Both the position numbers and the translations under genes were made by a program. From NCBI RefSeq assembly GCF_000382285.1, contig NZ_KB907926.1:372001-436000 (forward strand): DNA of 64,000 nucleotides, given 5' to 3'. This DNA is from Solimonas variicoloris DSM 15731 (GTDB taxonomy: Bacteria > Pseudomonadota > Gammaproteobacteria > Nevskiales > Nevskiaceae). Below the pieces are notes generated by a model. The model was given only the letters and a program-made list of their open reading frames with translations, searched no databases and was not told where the DNA came from. Below, piece after piece: positions 27,094-36,382 of this stretch; positions within the stretch are counted from its first letter, which is position 1; the number at the start of each line of letters is the position of its first letter.

Positions 27094-28788
27094 GTGTTCG
27101 CCATCCGTTTCTTCCCGCCGCTGGCGCTGGCCGCCAGCCTGGCGCTCGCCGCCTGCAGCAGCCTGCCGGCCGACCGCGGCCGCGGCGAGGTCGACGCCGC
27201 GCTCGCCGCGCGCGGCCTCGCCACACCCGCCGCCGCACCCGAGCCGCTGCAGGCCTGGCTCGCCGAGCCGCTGACACCCGACCGCGCGATCCAGATCGCG
27301 CTGCTGCACAACCCCGAGCTGCGCGCCGAAACCGCAAGGCTCGGCCTCGCCGCCGCCGACGTCTACGAAGCCGGCCGGCTCGCCAATCCGGTGCTGTCGG
27401 CGACCTGGCTGTCGCCCGGCGACGAGCCGCAGGCGCAGCTCACCCTGGGTCTCGCGCTGAACTTCACCGACCTGCTGCTGATGCGCTCGCGCAGCCGCAT
27501 CGCCGCGGCGCAGTTCGACAGCGTCAAGCTCGCCGTCGGCAGCGCGACGCTCGATCTGGCGGCGCGCGTCGAAGCGGCGTACCGGCGCGTCGCCGCCGCC
27601 GAGCAGCTCGCGCAGCTCAAGGCGACGCTGCAGCACGCCGCGCAAAGCTCGGCCGAGCTGGCGCGCCGCTATCGCGCCGCCGGCAATCTCAGCCTGCGCG
27701 ATTTGGCGCTGGAGGAAGCGGCGGCGACGCAGGCCGCGCTCGACGCCGACGCCGCCGCGCTCGACCTGACGCTGGCGCGCAGCGAGCTGAACCGCCTGCT
27801 CGGCCTGCCGGCCGGTGACGGGCGCTGGACACTCGCCGAAACACTGGCGCTGCCGCCGGCGCAGGAACCGGCACTCGATACGCTGCTGCAGCTGGCGCAG
27901 GACTCGCGGCTCGATCTGGCCGCCGCGCGCCGCCATGCCGACGCCGTGGCCGCGCGCTACGGCCTGACGCGGCACGCGCGCGCGCTCGGCGCGATCGAGC
28001 TCGGCGCCAAACGCGAGCGCGAGTACGACGGCAGCGTGCACGGCGGCCCGACGCTGTCGCTCGCGCTGCCGCTGTTCGACTGGGGCCGCGGCCGGGTCGC
28101 GCGCGGCGAGGCCGAGCTGCAGATCGCCGAAGCCGGGCTCGCCGCCCGCGAACTCGACGCCAGCAACGAGGTGAACGCCGCCTACGCGCGCGTCGCCGGC
28201 GCCCGGCAGCGCGCCGAGCGTTACCGCCGCGAGCTGATTCCGGCGCGCGAAGCGGTGGTCGTGCAAATGCAGCGCGAGTTCAACTACATGCTGGTCGGCG
28301 TGTTCGAGCTGCTCGCCGCGCGCCAGCAGGGCTACGACGCCTACGCCGGCTATCTCGATGCGCTGCGCGACTACTGGGTCGCACGCGCCGAGCTGGCGCG
28401 CGCCGTCGGCCGCCGCCTGCCCGGTGAGGCCGCACCGGCCGCCGCATTGCGGTTCGACGCGCTGCGGCCGCGCCTCGGCGACAGCGCCGACGGTCCCGCC
28501 GCACCCGCCGCACCCGCCGCACCCGCCGCACCCGCCGCACCCGCCGCACCCGCCAACGTACCGCGCGCGACGCCGCACGGTGGCGACGCCCATGCCGCGC
28601 CGGCGGACGCGACGGCGCACGCCGGCCACGCCGCCGCCGCGGCGGACAGCGCGGCGGATGGCACGCCGGCCGGCGGCTGCGACATGCAAGCCATGCACCC
28701 GCCGGCGCCCGGCGCCGCCCCCCACGACACGATGATGGCCGACTGCGCGAAAGCGGCGGCCGACGAACACGGAGCCCACCATGACTGA
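27094..28788 (+). CDS. TolC-family outer-membrane lipoprotein with fused His/Met tail
   Basis: 564 residues from a GTG with GGAG upstream. Lipoprotein signal (LALAACSSL). Two outer-membrane-efflux repeats (about 60-250 and 260-450) with ALLHNPELRAETARLGLAAADV, FNFTD-like strand segments and LPLFDWGRGRVARGEAELQIAE, typical of the CusC group. After about residue 465 an extra tail begins: an Ala-Ala-Pro repeat, then HGGDAHAAPADATAHAGHAAAA, MQAMHPP, HDTMMADCAK and HGAHHD, metal-binding in character. No RND pump or membrane-fusion gene is next to it, so its export partner is elsewhere or absent. Overlaps the multicopper oxidase gene by 8 bp. Confidence 0.88.
   Translation: MFAIRFFPPLALAASLALAACSSLPADRGRGEVDAALAARGLATPAAAPEPLQAWLAEPLTPDRAIQIALLHNPELRAETARLGLAAADVYEAGRLANPVLSATWLSPGDEPQAQLTLGLALNFTDLLLMRSRSRIAAAQFDSVKLAVGSATLDLAARVEAAYRRVAAAEQLAQLKATLQHAAQSSAELARRYRAAGNLSLRDLALEEAAATQAALDADAAALDLTLARSELNRLLGLPAGDGRWTLAETLALPPAQEPALDTLLQLAQDSRLDLAAARRHADAVAARYGLTRHARALGAIELGAKREREYDGSVHGGPTLSLALPLFDWGRGRVARGEAELQIAEAGLAARELDASNEVNAAYARVAGARQRAERYRRELIPAREAVVVQMQREFNYMLVGVFELLAARQQGYDAYAGYLDALRDYWVARAELARAVGRRLPGEAAPAAALRFDALRPRLGDSADGPAAPAAPAAPAAPAAPAAPANVPRATPHGGDAHAAPADATAHAGHAAAAADSAADGTPAGGCDMQAMHPPAPGAAPHDTMMADCAKAAADEHGAHHD
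28495..28554 (+). repeat. 9-bp tandem repeat coding for Pro-Ala-Ala
   Basis: Six full copies of CCCGCCGCA plus a partial seventh, in frame, forming the linker between the efflux barrel and the His-rich tail. The unit is a multiple of three, so copy-number change would alter linker length without frameshift. Confidence 0.9.
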
Positions 28789-30172
28789 CCACGGCATCAG
28801 CCGCCGCCGCCTGCTCGGCGCGCTCGGCGCCGCCGGCCTCGGCGCCGGCTTCACGCGCGGCGCCGCCGCGCAGCACGAAGGCCACGACGCGCACGCGATG
28901 CCGCCGGCCGGCGGCACCGTGCCCGGCACCACACCGCCAGCGCCGCCCGCCGCGGACGCGGCGGGCCCCGCGCGATCCGCCGGCGCCTACACGCCGGTGC
29001 GCACCCCGAACGGCTGGACGCTGCCGCACCGCGTCCGCGACGGCGCCAAGGAATTCCATCTCGTCGCCGAGGAAGTCGAGCACGAATTTGCGCCGGGCAG
29101 CCGCGCCAGGTGCTGGGGCTACAACGGCGGCACGCCGGGCCCGACGATCGAGGCGGTCGAGGGCGACCGCGTGCGCATCTACGTCACCAACCGCCTGCCG
29201 GAAGCGACCTCGGTGCACTGGCACGGCATCCTGCTGCCGAGCGGCATGGACGGCGTCAGCGGCCTCAACCAGGCAGCGATCGCCCCGGGCGAGACCTACG
29301 TCTACGAGTTCACGCTGCGCCAGCACGGCACGCACCTGTATCACCCGCACGCCGACGAAATGACGCAGATGGCGCTCGGCCTGATGGGCTTCTTCATCAT
29401 CCATCCGCGCGGCGGCGAACCCGAGCCGATCGATCGCGACTACGCGATCCTGCTGCACAACTGGGCGCTGCACCCCGGCACCTGGCGGCCGGACCCGTCG
29501 GTGATGACCGAGTTCGATCTGTGGAGCTTCAACAGCAAGGTGTTTCCGGCGACCGAGCCGCTGGTCGCCGCCAGCGGCGAACGTGTGCGCCTGCGCTTCG
29601 GCAACCTGTCGATGTGGAACCACCCGATCCACCTGCACGGCCACCAGTACCTCGTCACCGGTTCCGACGGCGGCCGCTGGCCGCGCGCGCTGTGGCGGCC
29701 GGAGGTGACCGAGATCGTCGGCGTCGGCCAGACGCGCGACATCGAGTTCGTCGCCGCGCCCGGCGACTGGGCGCTGCATTGCCACATGTCGCACCACACG
29801 ATGAACGCGATGGGCCACGGCGTGCCGAACCCGCTCGGCGTCGACCAGCGCGGCGTCGCCGCCGAGGTGCGCAAGCTGCTGCCCGGCTTCATGCCAATGG
29901 GCGGCAACGGCATGTCCGAGCACGGCCGCCACGTGGCGATGGGCATGATGCCCGGCCCCGAGAACACGCTGCCGATGATGAGCGGCAGCGGTCCGTACGG
30001 TCCGGTCGAGATGGGCGGCATGTTCACGGTGCTGAAAGTCCGCGACGGCCTGGCGCGCGGCGACTTCCGCGACCCCGGCTGGTACGCCGCGCGCCGCGAG
30101 CAGACGGCACGGCGCGTGTCGGACGATCCGGATTTCGGCGCGCCGGTGCGGCGCCCGGCCGGCCCGGCTTGA
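28781..30172 (+). CDS. Tat-exported multicopper oxidase
   Basis: 463 residues. Twin-arginine signal (SRRRLLGALGAAGLG) followed by a His/Pro-rich linker. Copper sites seen: SVHWHG, LYHPHADEM, NHPIHLHGHQY and the C-terminal HCHMSHHTMNAM, which supply the type 1, 2 and 3 copper ligands. Shorter than the roughly 600-residue CopA of cop operons and without its long Met-rich insert, though it ends with Met-rich stretches (MGMMPGPENTLPMM). Expected role: oxidation of Cu(I) in the periplasm. Overlaps the TolC-like gene by 8 bp, so translation is coupled. Confidence 0.93.
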   Translation: MTDHGISRRRLLGALGAAGLGAGFTRGAAAQHEGHDAHAMPPAGGTVPGTTPPAPPAADAAGPARSAGAYTPVRTPNGWTLPHRVRDGAKEFHLVAEEVEHEFAPGSRARCWGYNGGTPGPTIEAVEGDRVRIYVTNRLPEATSVHWHGILLPSGMDGVSGLNQAAIAPGETYVYEFTLRQHGTHLYHPHADEMTQMALGLMGFFIIHPRGGEPEPIDRDYAILLHNWALHPGTWRPDPSVMTEFDLWSFNSKVFPATEPLVAASGERVRLRFGNLSMWNHPIHLHGHQYLVTGSDGGRWPRALWRPEVTEIVGVGQTRDIEFVAAPGDWALHCHMSHHTMNAMGHGVPNPLGVDQRGVAAEVRKLLPGFMPMGGNGMSEHGRHVAMGMMPGPENTLPMMSGSGPYGPVEMGGMFTVLKVRDGLARGDFRDPGWYAARREQTARRVSDDPDFGAPVRRPAGPA

Positions 30173-30249
30173 TGCGGGTCAAGGCAGCGCTCGCACCGTG
30201 GCGCGACGCTGCCCGCTCGATGCGCCGTCCGGCGCAAGGAGGAGATACC

Positions 30250-30633
30250 ATGAATCGCTTACACCCGATCGCCGCGCTGCTCGCCGGCATCAGCCTCGGC
30301 GCCGCCGCATCCGTCGCCCAGGCGCAGATGCCCGGCGGCGGAGGCGGCATGATGTCCGGCAACGCGCCGCACATGATGATGCGCAACTGCCGGCAGGACG
30401 ACGCAGCCTGCCTGGCGCGCATGAAGGCCCACCGCGAACGCATGGAGCAGATGCATGCGATCGTCGGCGAGCTGAAGGCCGCCAAGTCCGACAAGGAACG
30501 CGTCAGGCTGCTGCAGAGCTATGTCGAGCTGATGGACGCGCAGATGAGCCAGATGATGGACATGATGGACCAGCGCATGCAGATGATGGAGCAGCGCATG
30601 GGCACGCCGCCGGCTCCCGATCCGCGCCCCTGA
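30250..30633 (+). CDS. Met-rich periplasmic protein
   Basis: 127 residues; signal peptide ending SVAQAQMPG. Methionine-rich: MMSGNAPHMMMRNC near the start and QMMDMMDQRMQMMEQRM near the C-terminus, joined by a charged helix. Two cysteines (NCRQDDAAC) are spaced for a disulfide or metal site. Resembles small periplasmic Cu(I)-binding proteins of copper clusters; no exact family recognised. Strong GGAGG 8 bases before the ATG. Follows the multicopper oxidase by 77 bp. Confidence 0.78.
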   Translation: MNRLHPIAALLAGISLGAAASVAQAQMPGGGGGMMSGNAPHMMMRNCRQDDAACLARMKAHRERMEQMHAIVGELKAAKSDKERVRLLQSYVELMDAQMSQMMDMMDQRMQMMEQRMGTPPAPDPRP

Positions 30634-30667
30634 GCCGGAGACCGGCGGCAGGCGGGCCACCGGACTC

Positions 30668-30699
30668 TTGACTCTGGACCAGACACTAGGGTTTACGAT
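30668..30699 (+). promoter_or_regulatory. MerR-type promoter with 20-bp spacer
   Basis: TTGACT (30668-30673) and TACGAT (30694-30699) are separated by 20 bases, longer than the optimal 17 and typical of promoters twisted into activity by MerR-family proteins. An imperfect dyad ACTCTGGA...ACTAGGGT fills the spacer. It precedes the regulator and ATPase genes and is their likely copper-inducible promoter. Confidence 0.6.
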
Positions 30700-30726
30700 G
30701 GCGGCAGTTCATCAAGGAACACCGCC

Positions 30727-31161
30727 ATGCAGCATCCGCAAACCGCTTCGAGCCCGGCACTGACCATCGGCCGGCTCGCCGAACAGGCCGGCGTCGGCAT
30801 CGACACGGTCCGCTACTACGAGCGCGCCGGCCTGCTGCCGGTGCCGCCGCGGCGCGCGTCCGGCTATCGCGCCTATCCGGCCGACAGCGTCGCGCGCCTG
30901 CGTTTCATCCGTCGCGCCAAGGAGCTCGGCTTCACGCTGACCGAGATCGGCGAGCTGCTGGAATTGAGCGGCCGCGGCGACGTGCCCGAGATCCGCGAGG
31001 CGGCTCGGCACAAGCTCGATCTGGTCGAGCACAAGCTCGCCGAGCTGCAACGGGTGCGCGACGGCCTGCAGCAGCTGATCGCCGCCTGCCCCGGCCACGG
31101 TCCGGCCGAGCACTGCCCGATCCTGCGCGCGCTGTCCGACGAATCGGAGGCGCGCGCATGA
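30727..31161 (+). CDS. CueR-like MerR-family copper regulator
   Basis: 144 residues. N-terminal winged helix ([52 protein letters not shown]), a long dimerisation helix and a metal loop [14 protein letters not shown]. The two Cys are seven residues apart, as in CueR, the Cu(I)/Ag(I) sensor. The loop His residues leave Zn/Cd sensing possible, but the gene order favours copper. AAGGA upstream of the ATG. Its TGA overlaps the ATG of the copper ATPase (ATGA). Likely autoregulates through the 20-bp-spacer promoter. Confidence 0.88.
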   Translation: MQHPQTASSPALTIGRLAEQAGVGIDTVRYYERAGLLPVPPRRASGYRAYPADSVARLRFIRRAKELGFTLTEIGELLELSGRGDVPEIREAARHKLDLVEHKLAELQRVRDGLQQLIAACPGHGPAEHCPILRALSDESEARA

Positions 31162-33878
31162 ACCACTGCTGCCAGAACACTGCGCCGGCGACCGCGCAGA
31201 CCACGACCGACCCGGTCTGCGGCATGACGGTCGATCCCGCGCGCACGCCGCATCATCACCAACACGCCGGCCAGACCTACCACTTCTGCAGCGCCGGCTG
31301 CCGCGACCGCTTCGCCGCCGATCCGGCGCGCTATCTGCCGGCCGCGCCGGCGGCGGGAAGCTGCTGCGGCGGCGCCGCGACGCCGGACGCGGCGTCCATG
31401 GCGCTCGTCGCCGCGCCTGCGCCTGCGCACGGCGGCGACCATGGCGCCGCCGAGGCGCACGAGCACGCGCATGAGCACGGGCATGAGCACGCGCACGGCC
31501 ACGGGCAGGCGCCGGCCGCGAGCGCCGCCGCGCCGGATGCGGTTCGCGATCCGGTCTGCGGCATGACCGTCGATCCGGCACGCACCGCGCATCGCCACAC
31601 CCACGACGGCCACGCCTACTTCTTCTGCTCGGCGCGCTGTCGCGAGAAATTCATCGCCGATCCGGCGCGCTATCTGGCGTCCGCCGAAGCGCCCGCCGCC
31701 GGCAGCTGCTGCCACGGCCACGCGGCAAAGGCGGCGCCGGCGCCGGCATCGGTCGCAGCGGGCACGATCTGGACCTGCCCGATGCATCCGGAAGTGCGCC
31801 AGGATCATCCGGGCTCGTGCCCGAAATGCGGCATGGCGCTGGAACCGGAGACGCCGAGCCTCGAAGCCGAGGACGACAGCGAGCTGCGCGACATGCGCCG
31901 GCGCCTCGTCGTCGGCGCCGCACTGAGCGTGCCGCTGCTGTGGCTGACGATGGGCGAACTCTTGCCCGGCGCGCTCGCGCCGCAGCACTGGCTGGCGCCG
32001 GCGCCGAGCGGCTGGCTGCAGGCGCTGCTGGCGACGCCGGTCGTGCTGTGGGCGGCGGCGCCGTTCTGGCAGCGCGGCTGGGCCTCGATCGTGCATCGCA
32101 GTCTCAACATGTTCACGCTGATCGCGCTCGGCGTCGCCGCCGCGTATGCGTTCAGCCTCGTCTCGCTGCTGTTCCCGCACTGGCTGCCGCCGAGCGCGCA
32201 GCAGCACGGCATGCCGCCGCTGTACTTCGAAGCCTCGGCGGTCATCGTCACGCTGGTGCTGGTCGGCCAGGTGCTGGAGCTGCGCGCGCGGTCGGCGACG
32301 TCCGGCGCGATTCGCGCGCTGCTGGCGCTGACGCCGCCGACCGCGCACCAGCTCGACGCCGACGGCCACGAGCACGACGTGCCGCTCGAAGCGGTGACGG
32401 CCGGCGCGCGCCTGCGCGTGCGGCCCGGCGAGAAGATCCCGGTCGATGCGCAGGTCGTCGAGGGCAGCAGCCATGTCGACGAATCGATGCTGACCGGCGA
32501 GCCGTTGCCGGTGCGCAAGCAGGCAGGCGACAGCGTCGCCGGCGGCACGCTCAACGGCGGCGGCAGCCTGCTGCTCGAAGCGCGCCGCGTCGGCCGCGAC
32601 ACCCTGCTCGCGCAGATCGTGCAGCAGGTCGCCCAGGCGCAGCGCTCGCGCGCGCCGGTGCAGCGGCTCGCCGACCGGGTCTCGGCCTGGTTCGTGCCGA
32701 CGGTGGTCGCCATCGCCGTCGTCGCCGCCGCGTTCTGGCTGCTGTTCGGGCCGCCGCCGGCCCTCGCGCATGCGCTGGTCGCCGCCGTCTCGGTGCTGAT
32801 CATCGCCTGCCCCTGCGCGCTCGGTCTGGCGACGCCGATGTCGATCATGGTCGGCGTCGGCCGCGGCGCGCAGCAGGGCATCCTGATCCGCGACGCGGCG
32901 TCGCTCGAAGCGCTGCAGAAGATCGACACCGTGGTCGTCGACAAGACCGGCACGCTGACCGAAGGCCGGCCGAGCCTGCGCGAGCTGCAGCCGCTCGCCG
33001 GCTTCGACAGCGACACGCTTCTGCGGCTCGCCGCCGCCGCCGAGGCGCCGAGCGAGCACCCGCTGGCGCGCGCCGTGGTCGAGGCGGCGAAGGCGCGCGG
33101 CATCACGCTGCCCGCCGCGCAGGAATTCGGCTCCGATCCGGGCCTCGGCGTCTGGGCGCAGGTCGACGGCCGCGCGCTGCTGGTCGGCAACGCGGCGCTG
33201 CTCGCGGCGCGCGGCGTTGCCGTCGCGGCGCTGCAGGCCGCCGCCGACGCCGTGCGCGAACGCGCGCAGACCGCCGTGCTGATCGCCGTCGACGGCCGGC
33301 CGGCCGGCGTGCTGGCGATCGCCGACGCCGTGCGCAAGACCACGCCGGACGCGCTCGCCGCGCTCAAGGCGGCCGGCCTGCGCGTCGTGATGCTGAGCGG
33401 CGACAACCGCCGCACCGCCGAACGCGTCGCCGCCGAACTCGGCATCGCCGAGGTGATCGCCGAGGTGCTGCCGGCCGACAAGGCGGCGACGATCGCGCGC
33501 CTGCAGCGCGAGGGCCGGCGCGTGGCGATGGTCGGCGACGGCGTCAACGACGCGCCGGCGCTGGCCGCCGCCGATGTCGGCGTGGCGATGGCGACCGGCA
33601 CCGACATCGCGATGGAGTCGGCCGGCGTGACCCTGCTGCACGGCGATCTGATGGGCCTGGTGCGGGCACTGGCGCTGTCGCGCGCGACGATGCGCAACAT
33701 CCGCCAGAACCTCGTGTTCGCGTTCGGCTACAACGCGCTCGGCGTGCCGCTCGCCGCCGGCGTGCTGTTCCCGTTCTTCGGCCTGCTGCTGTCGCCGATG
33801 ATCGCCAGCCTGGCGATGAGCCTGTCCTCGGTCTCGGTGATCGGCAACGCCCTGCGCCTGCGCCGCGTCGGCTTGTAG
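31158..33878 (+). CDS. Copper P-type ATPase with two YHS domains
   Basis: 906 residues, P(IB)-type exporter of Cu(I)/Ag(I) across the inner membrane. N-terminal order: YHS domain 1 (about 17-60, [17 protein letters not shown]), a His-rich linker ([16 protein letters not shown]), YHS domain 2 (about 133-178), then a metal-binding segment WTCPMHPEV...CPKCGMAL near residue 205. No classical HMA (GMxCxxC) domain. Core: CPC in helix 6 ([13 protein letters not shown]), phosphorylation site [11 protein letters not shown] at about Asp595, SEHPLARAV and [10 protein letters not shown]. About eight membrane helices. Coupled to the CueR-like gene by a 4-bp overlap. YHS copies are similar and probably arose by duplication. 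Confidence 0.95.
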   Translation: MNHCCQNTAPATAQTTTDPVCGMTVDPARTPHHHQHAGQTYHFCSAGCRDRFAADPARYLPAAPAAGSCCGGAATPDAASMALVAAPAPAHGGDHGAAEAHEHAHEHGHEHAHGHGQAPAASAAAPDAVRDPVCGMTVDPARTAHRHTHDGHAYFFCSARCREKFIADPARYLASAEAPAAGSCCHGHAAKAAPAPASVAAGTIWTCPMHPEVRQDHPGSCPKCGMALEPETPSLEAEDDSELRDMRRRLVVGAALSVPLLWLTMGELLPGALAPQHWLAPAPSGWLQALLATPVVLWAAAPFWQRGWASIVHRSLNMFTLIALGVAAAYAFSLVSLLFPHWLPPSAQQHGMPPLYFEASAVIVTLVLVGQVLELRARSATSGAIRALLALTPPTAHQLDADGHEHDVPLEAVTAGARLRVRPGEKIPVDAQVVEGSSHVDESMLTGEPLPVRKQAGDSVAGGTLNGGGSLLLEARRVGRDTLLAQIVQQVAQAQRSRAPVQRLADRVSAWFVPTVVAIAVVAAAFWLLFGPPPALAHALVAAVSVLIIACPCALGLATPMSIMVGVGRGAQQGILIRDAASLEALQKIDTVVVDKTGTLTEGRPSLRELQPLAGFDSDTLLRLAAAAEAPSEHPLARAVVEAAKARGITLPAAQEFGSDPGLGVWAQVDGRALLVGNAALLAARGVAVAALQAAADAVRERAQTAVLIAVDGRPAGVLAIADAVRKTTPDALAALKAAGLRVVMLSGDNRRTAERVAAELGIAEVIAEVLPADKAATIARLQREGRRVAMVGDGVNDAPALAAADVGVAMATGTDIAMESAGVTLLHGDLMGLVRALALSRATMRNIRQNLVFAFGYNALGVPLAAGVLFPFFGLLLSPMIASLAMSLSSVSVIGNALRLRRVGL

Positions 33879-33965
33879 GTCCCGCGTCGGCGGTCGCGGC
33901 GCGGCTGCGGCCGTTCCGACAGCGGGGTGCGGCGCCCGGGCCGCTTGAAGCTTCCATCACCTATA

Positions 33966-33985
33966 GTTACATTCATCAATGTAAC
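33966..33985. promoter_or_regulatory. Palindromic operator overlapping a -10
   Basis: GTTACATT-CATC-AATGTAAC, a perfect 8-bp dyad, directly after and overlapping a TATAGT (33962-33967) and about 20 bases before the ATG of the metal-dependent hydrolase. AT-rich in a GC-rich setting. Suits a TetR-type repressor, although no TetR gene is adjacent; the MerR gene downstream is another candidate. Confidence 0.55.
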
Positions 33986-34002
33986 AGTAATGGAGGAATC
34001 CC

Positions 34003-34866
34003 ATGCCGAACCCGAGCGACGACATCGCCGTCATGCCGACGCGCCGCGACCTGCACTTCAGGCTGCCGGCCGAACGCATCGGCGACTGGCACAACGAAGG
34101 CCCGCACGTCAGCCAGTTCTTCAACGCGCTGTCGCTGTTCTTCCCGGACGGCGAACGCTTCTTCATTCACTCGGTCCGCCACTATCGCGAGCGCATCACC
34201 GAGCCGCAGCTGGCACGCGCGGTGACGGCGTTCATCGGCCAGGAGGCGATGCACGGCCGCGAGCACACCGAATGCAACGAGATGCTCGACGGCGCCGGCC
34301 TGCCGGGCGCGCCGCTGCAGCGCTTCGTGTTCCAGCTCACCGAGCGCCTCAAGCTGCTGCCGAAGCCGATGCAGCTCGGTATCACCATCGCGCTGGAACA
34401 CCTGACCGCGATCATGGCCAATGCCCTGCTGCAGGATCGCCGCGTGGTCGGCGACGCCGAGCCGCACTTCGGCCGCCTGTGGCGCTGGCACGCGCTCGAA
34501 GAGACCGAGCACAAGGCGGTCGCCTACGACGTCTGGTGCGCGATGATGCCGCGCGGCCCCGGCAGCTACCTGCTGCGCTGCTCGACGCTGCTGCTGGCGA
34601 GCGCGATCTTCTGGCCGCTGGTAGCGATCTTCATGTGGCGCCTGACGCGCGCCGACGCCGGGGCCCGCGCCGAGCGCGGCGGCTGGCGCCGCACGTTCCG
34701 CTTCCTGTTCCTCGACCCGGGTCCGCTGCGCCGCGCCGCCGGCGAATGGTTCGACTACTTCAAGCCGGGCTTCCATCCGTGGCAGCACGACAACCGCCGC
34801 TATCTCGACGGCATCGAGCCGCTGCTGCGCGACCTGGAGTCCGGCTCGCTGCCGCGCGCCGCCTGA
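34003..34866 (+). CDS. Predicted metal-dependent hydrolase (PF10118 type)
   Basis: 287 residues. Ferritin-like helical fold is predicted for this family; seen are GPHVSQFFNALSLFFPDGERFFI, FIGQEAMHGREH and LEETEHKAVAYD, with Glu and His pairs that can form a di-metal site. One hydrophobic segment (STLLLASAIFWPLVAIF, about 190-207) suggests membrane association. The function of the family is not established. TGGAGGAAT Shine-Dalgarno and a palindromic operator lie upstream. Likely controlled with, or by, the MerR gene 69 bp downstream. Confidence 0.85.
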   Translation: MPNPSDDIAVMPTRRDLHFRLPAERIGDWHNEGPHVSQFFNALSLFFPDGERFFIHSVRHYRERITEPQLARAVTAFIGQEAMHGREHTECNEMLDGAGLPGAPLQRFVFQLTERLKLLPKPMQLGITIALEHLTAIMANALLQDRRVVGDAEPHFGRLWRWHALEETEHKAVAYDVWCAMMPRGPGSYLLRCSTLLLASAIFWPLVAIFMWRLTRADAGARAERGGWRRTFRFLFLDPGPLRRAAGEWFDYFKPGFHPWQHDNRRYLDGIEPLLRDLESGSLPRAA

Positions 34867-34922
34867 ATGGCGCGCGCGCCGGCGCGCAGCGGCGGTTTTC
34901 CACCATGGCGCGGAGTGTCCTT

Positions 34923-35769
34923 TATGATCCGCGCCATGGCTATTTCCCCTGAACCGCCGCTCGCCGCGCCGCCGGCCGCCGACGCGCCGGGCGGCGAACC
35001 GAATCTCAACGAGTACACGATCGACGAGCTGGCGCGCGCCGGCGGCACCACGGTGCGCAACGTCCGCGCCTACCAGGATCGCGGCCTGCTGAGCCCGCCG
35101 GAGCGTCGCGGCCGTGTCGGCATCTACACCGGCGAGCACCTGCGTCGCCTGACGCTGATCCACCAGCTGCTGTCGCGCGGCTACACGCTGGCCAATATCC
35201 AGGAACTGTTCGACGGCCTGGAGAAAGGCCAGCACCTGCACGACTTCCTCGGCCTCGAACAGGCGATCGGCAGCCCGTGGTCGACCGAGACGCCGCGTCT
35301 GTTCACGATGCCGGAGCTGTTGAAGATGTTCGGCATCAGCGCGTTCGCGCCGGCGACGCTGAGCCGCGTGCTCAAGCTCGGCCTGCTCAAGCCCGAAGGC
35401 ATCCGCTTCCGCGCGCCGAACCCCAAGATCCTCTACGCCGGCGCCGAGCTGACCAAGGCCGGCATGCCGCTCGACGACATGCTGCTGCTGGTCGAGCACC
35501 TGCGCATCAACGTCGAACGCGTCGCCGACGAGATGGTGCAGATGATCGCGCGCCTGCTCGACCGCTACGACGGCCGCCTGCCGCCGGCCGAGGACGTGCC
35601 GCGGCTCGCCGACCTGATCTGGCGGCTGCGCCCGCTCGCCAATATGGCGGTCGATTCGGAAGTCTCGCGCGCGCTCGAACGCTCGGCGAACAAGTTTCTC
35701 GGCGAGCGCGTCGCGCAAATCCTCGAACACATGCGCCCGCCGGCACTCGAAGGGCCGAAGCCGGGCTGA
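34923..35769 (+). CDS. MerR-family transcriptional regulator
   Basis: 277 residues from the ATG at 34936 (MAISPEPPLAA); bases 34923-34928 are TATGAT, a -10 ending seven bases before it, suggesting a leaderless mRNA. An upstream ATG at 34924 lies within that hexamer and is less likely. N-terminal MerR helix-turn-helix: YTIDELARAGGTTVRNVRAYQDRGLLSPPER and GIYTGEHLRRLTLIHQLLSRGYTL. The long C-terminal part (about 100-270) has no metal-binding Cys, so the ligand is not a metal by that test; it resembles larger MerR proteins with organic ligands. Follows the PF10118 hydrolase gene on the same strand. Confidence 0.85.
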
Positions 35770-35779
35770 GCGCCGGCCT

Positions 35780-36382
35780 TCAGCGCAGCGCGAGCGCGAC
35801 CACGGCGGCGGCCGAGGCGCCGAGCGCGGCGCCGGCGGCCAGCTCCGCCGGCGTGTGCCGGGCCAGGCGCAGACGCGACCAGGCGATCGCCGTGACCACG
35901 AGCAGCAGCAGCGCGAGCGAGAGCGGCTGCGGCCACAGCCAGCCGGCCGCGAGCACGGCGAACGCCACGTGATGCGAGATCGTCAGGCGCTGCGAGAACA
36001 GCTGGCAGACCAGCAGCAGCGCCGCGCCGGCGGCGAGTGGCACGACGAATTCGCGCCGCGACAGCCACAGACCGGCGACGACCGCCGCGAGCGCGATCAC
36101 GATGAAGGCATGGCGGTTCAGCTCGCGGCGCTCGGCCCGCATGCTGGCGTCGATGTGCGTCCAGCGGCCGCTGCGCACGCGCCACGCGGCATGGCCGCCG
36201 ATCGAGACGATCAGGCATGCGAACAGCGCGATCAGCGCGGCGAACTCGGCGCGCCCGGCGCCGCGCTGCGCGGCGGCCAGCAGCGCCGTCGCCGGCAGCA
36301 GCGCGAAGGGATGGGCGCCGATCGAGACGGCGCGCGCCACACGCCGGCCGGGGCCGGGCGCCGCGCGCCCGCGCTCAGGCAT
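35780..36382 (-). CDS. PAP2-like integral membrane phosphatase
   Basis: 200 residues, about five to six hydrophobic helices. Seen: the motif [14 protein letters not shown] (S-x-H core of PAP2 motif 2) and [19 protein letters not shown] (motif 3, R...H...G) with Glu where Asp is usual. Probable role: dephosphorylating a lipid or polyprenyl phosphate at the inner membrane. Its ATG lies within the end of cysS (8-bp overlap), so the two are co-transcribed. Because motif 1 is only weakly seen, the enzyme class is probable and the substrate unknown. Confidence 0.72.
   Translation of the reverse strand: MPERGRAAPGPGRRVARAVSIGAHPFALLPATALLAAAQRGAGRAEFAALIALFACLIVSIGGHAAWRVRSGRWTHIDASMRAERRELNRHAFIVIALAAVVAGLWLSRREFVVPLAAGAALLLVCQLFSQRLTISHHVAFAVLAAGWLWPQPLSLALLLLVVTAIAWSRLRLARHTPAELAAGAALGASAAAVVALALR

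Noticed and set aside
28495-28554. Possible CRISPR or minisatellite array
   Set aside because: Units are 9 bp without spacers and lie inside a coding frame; it is a coding tandem repeat.
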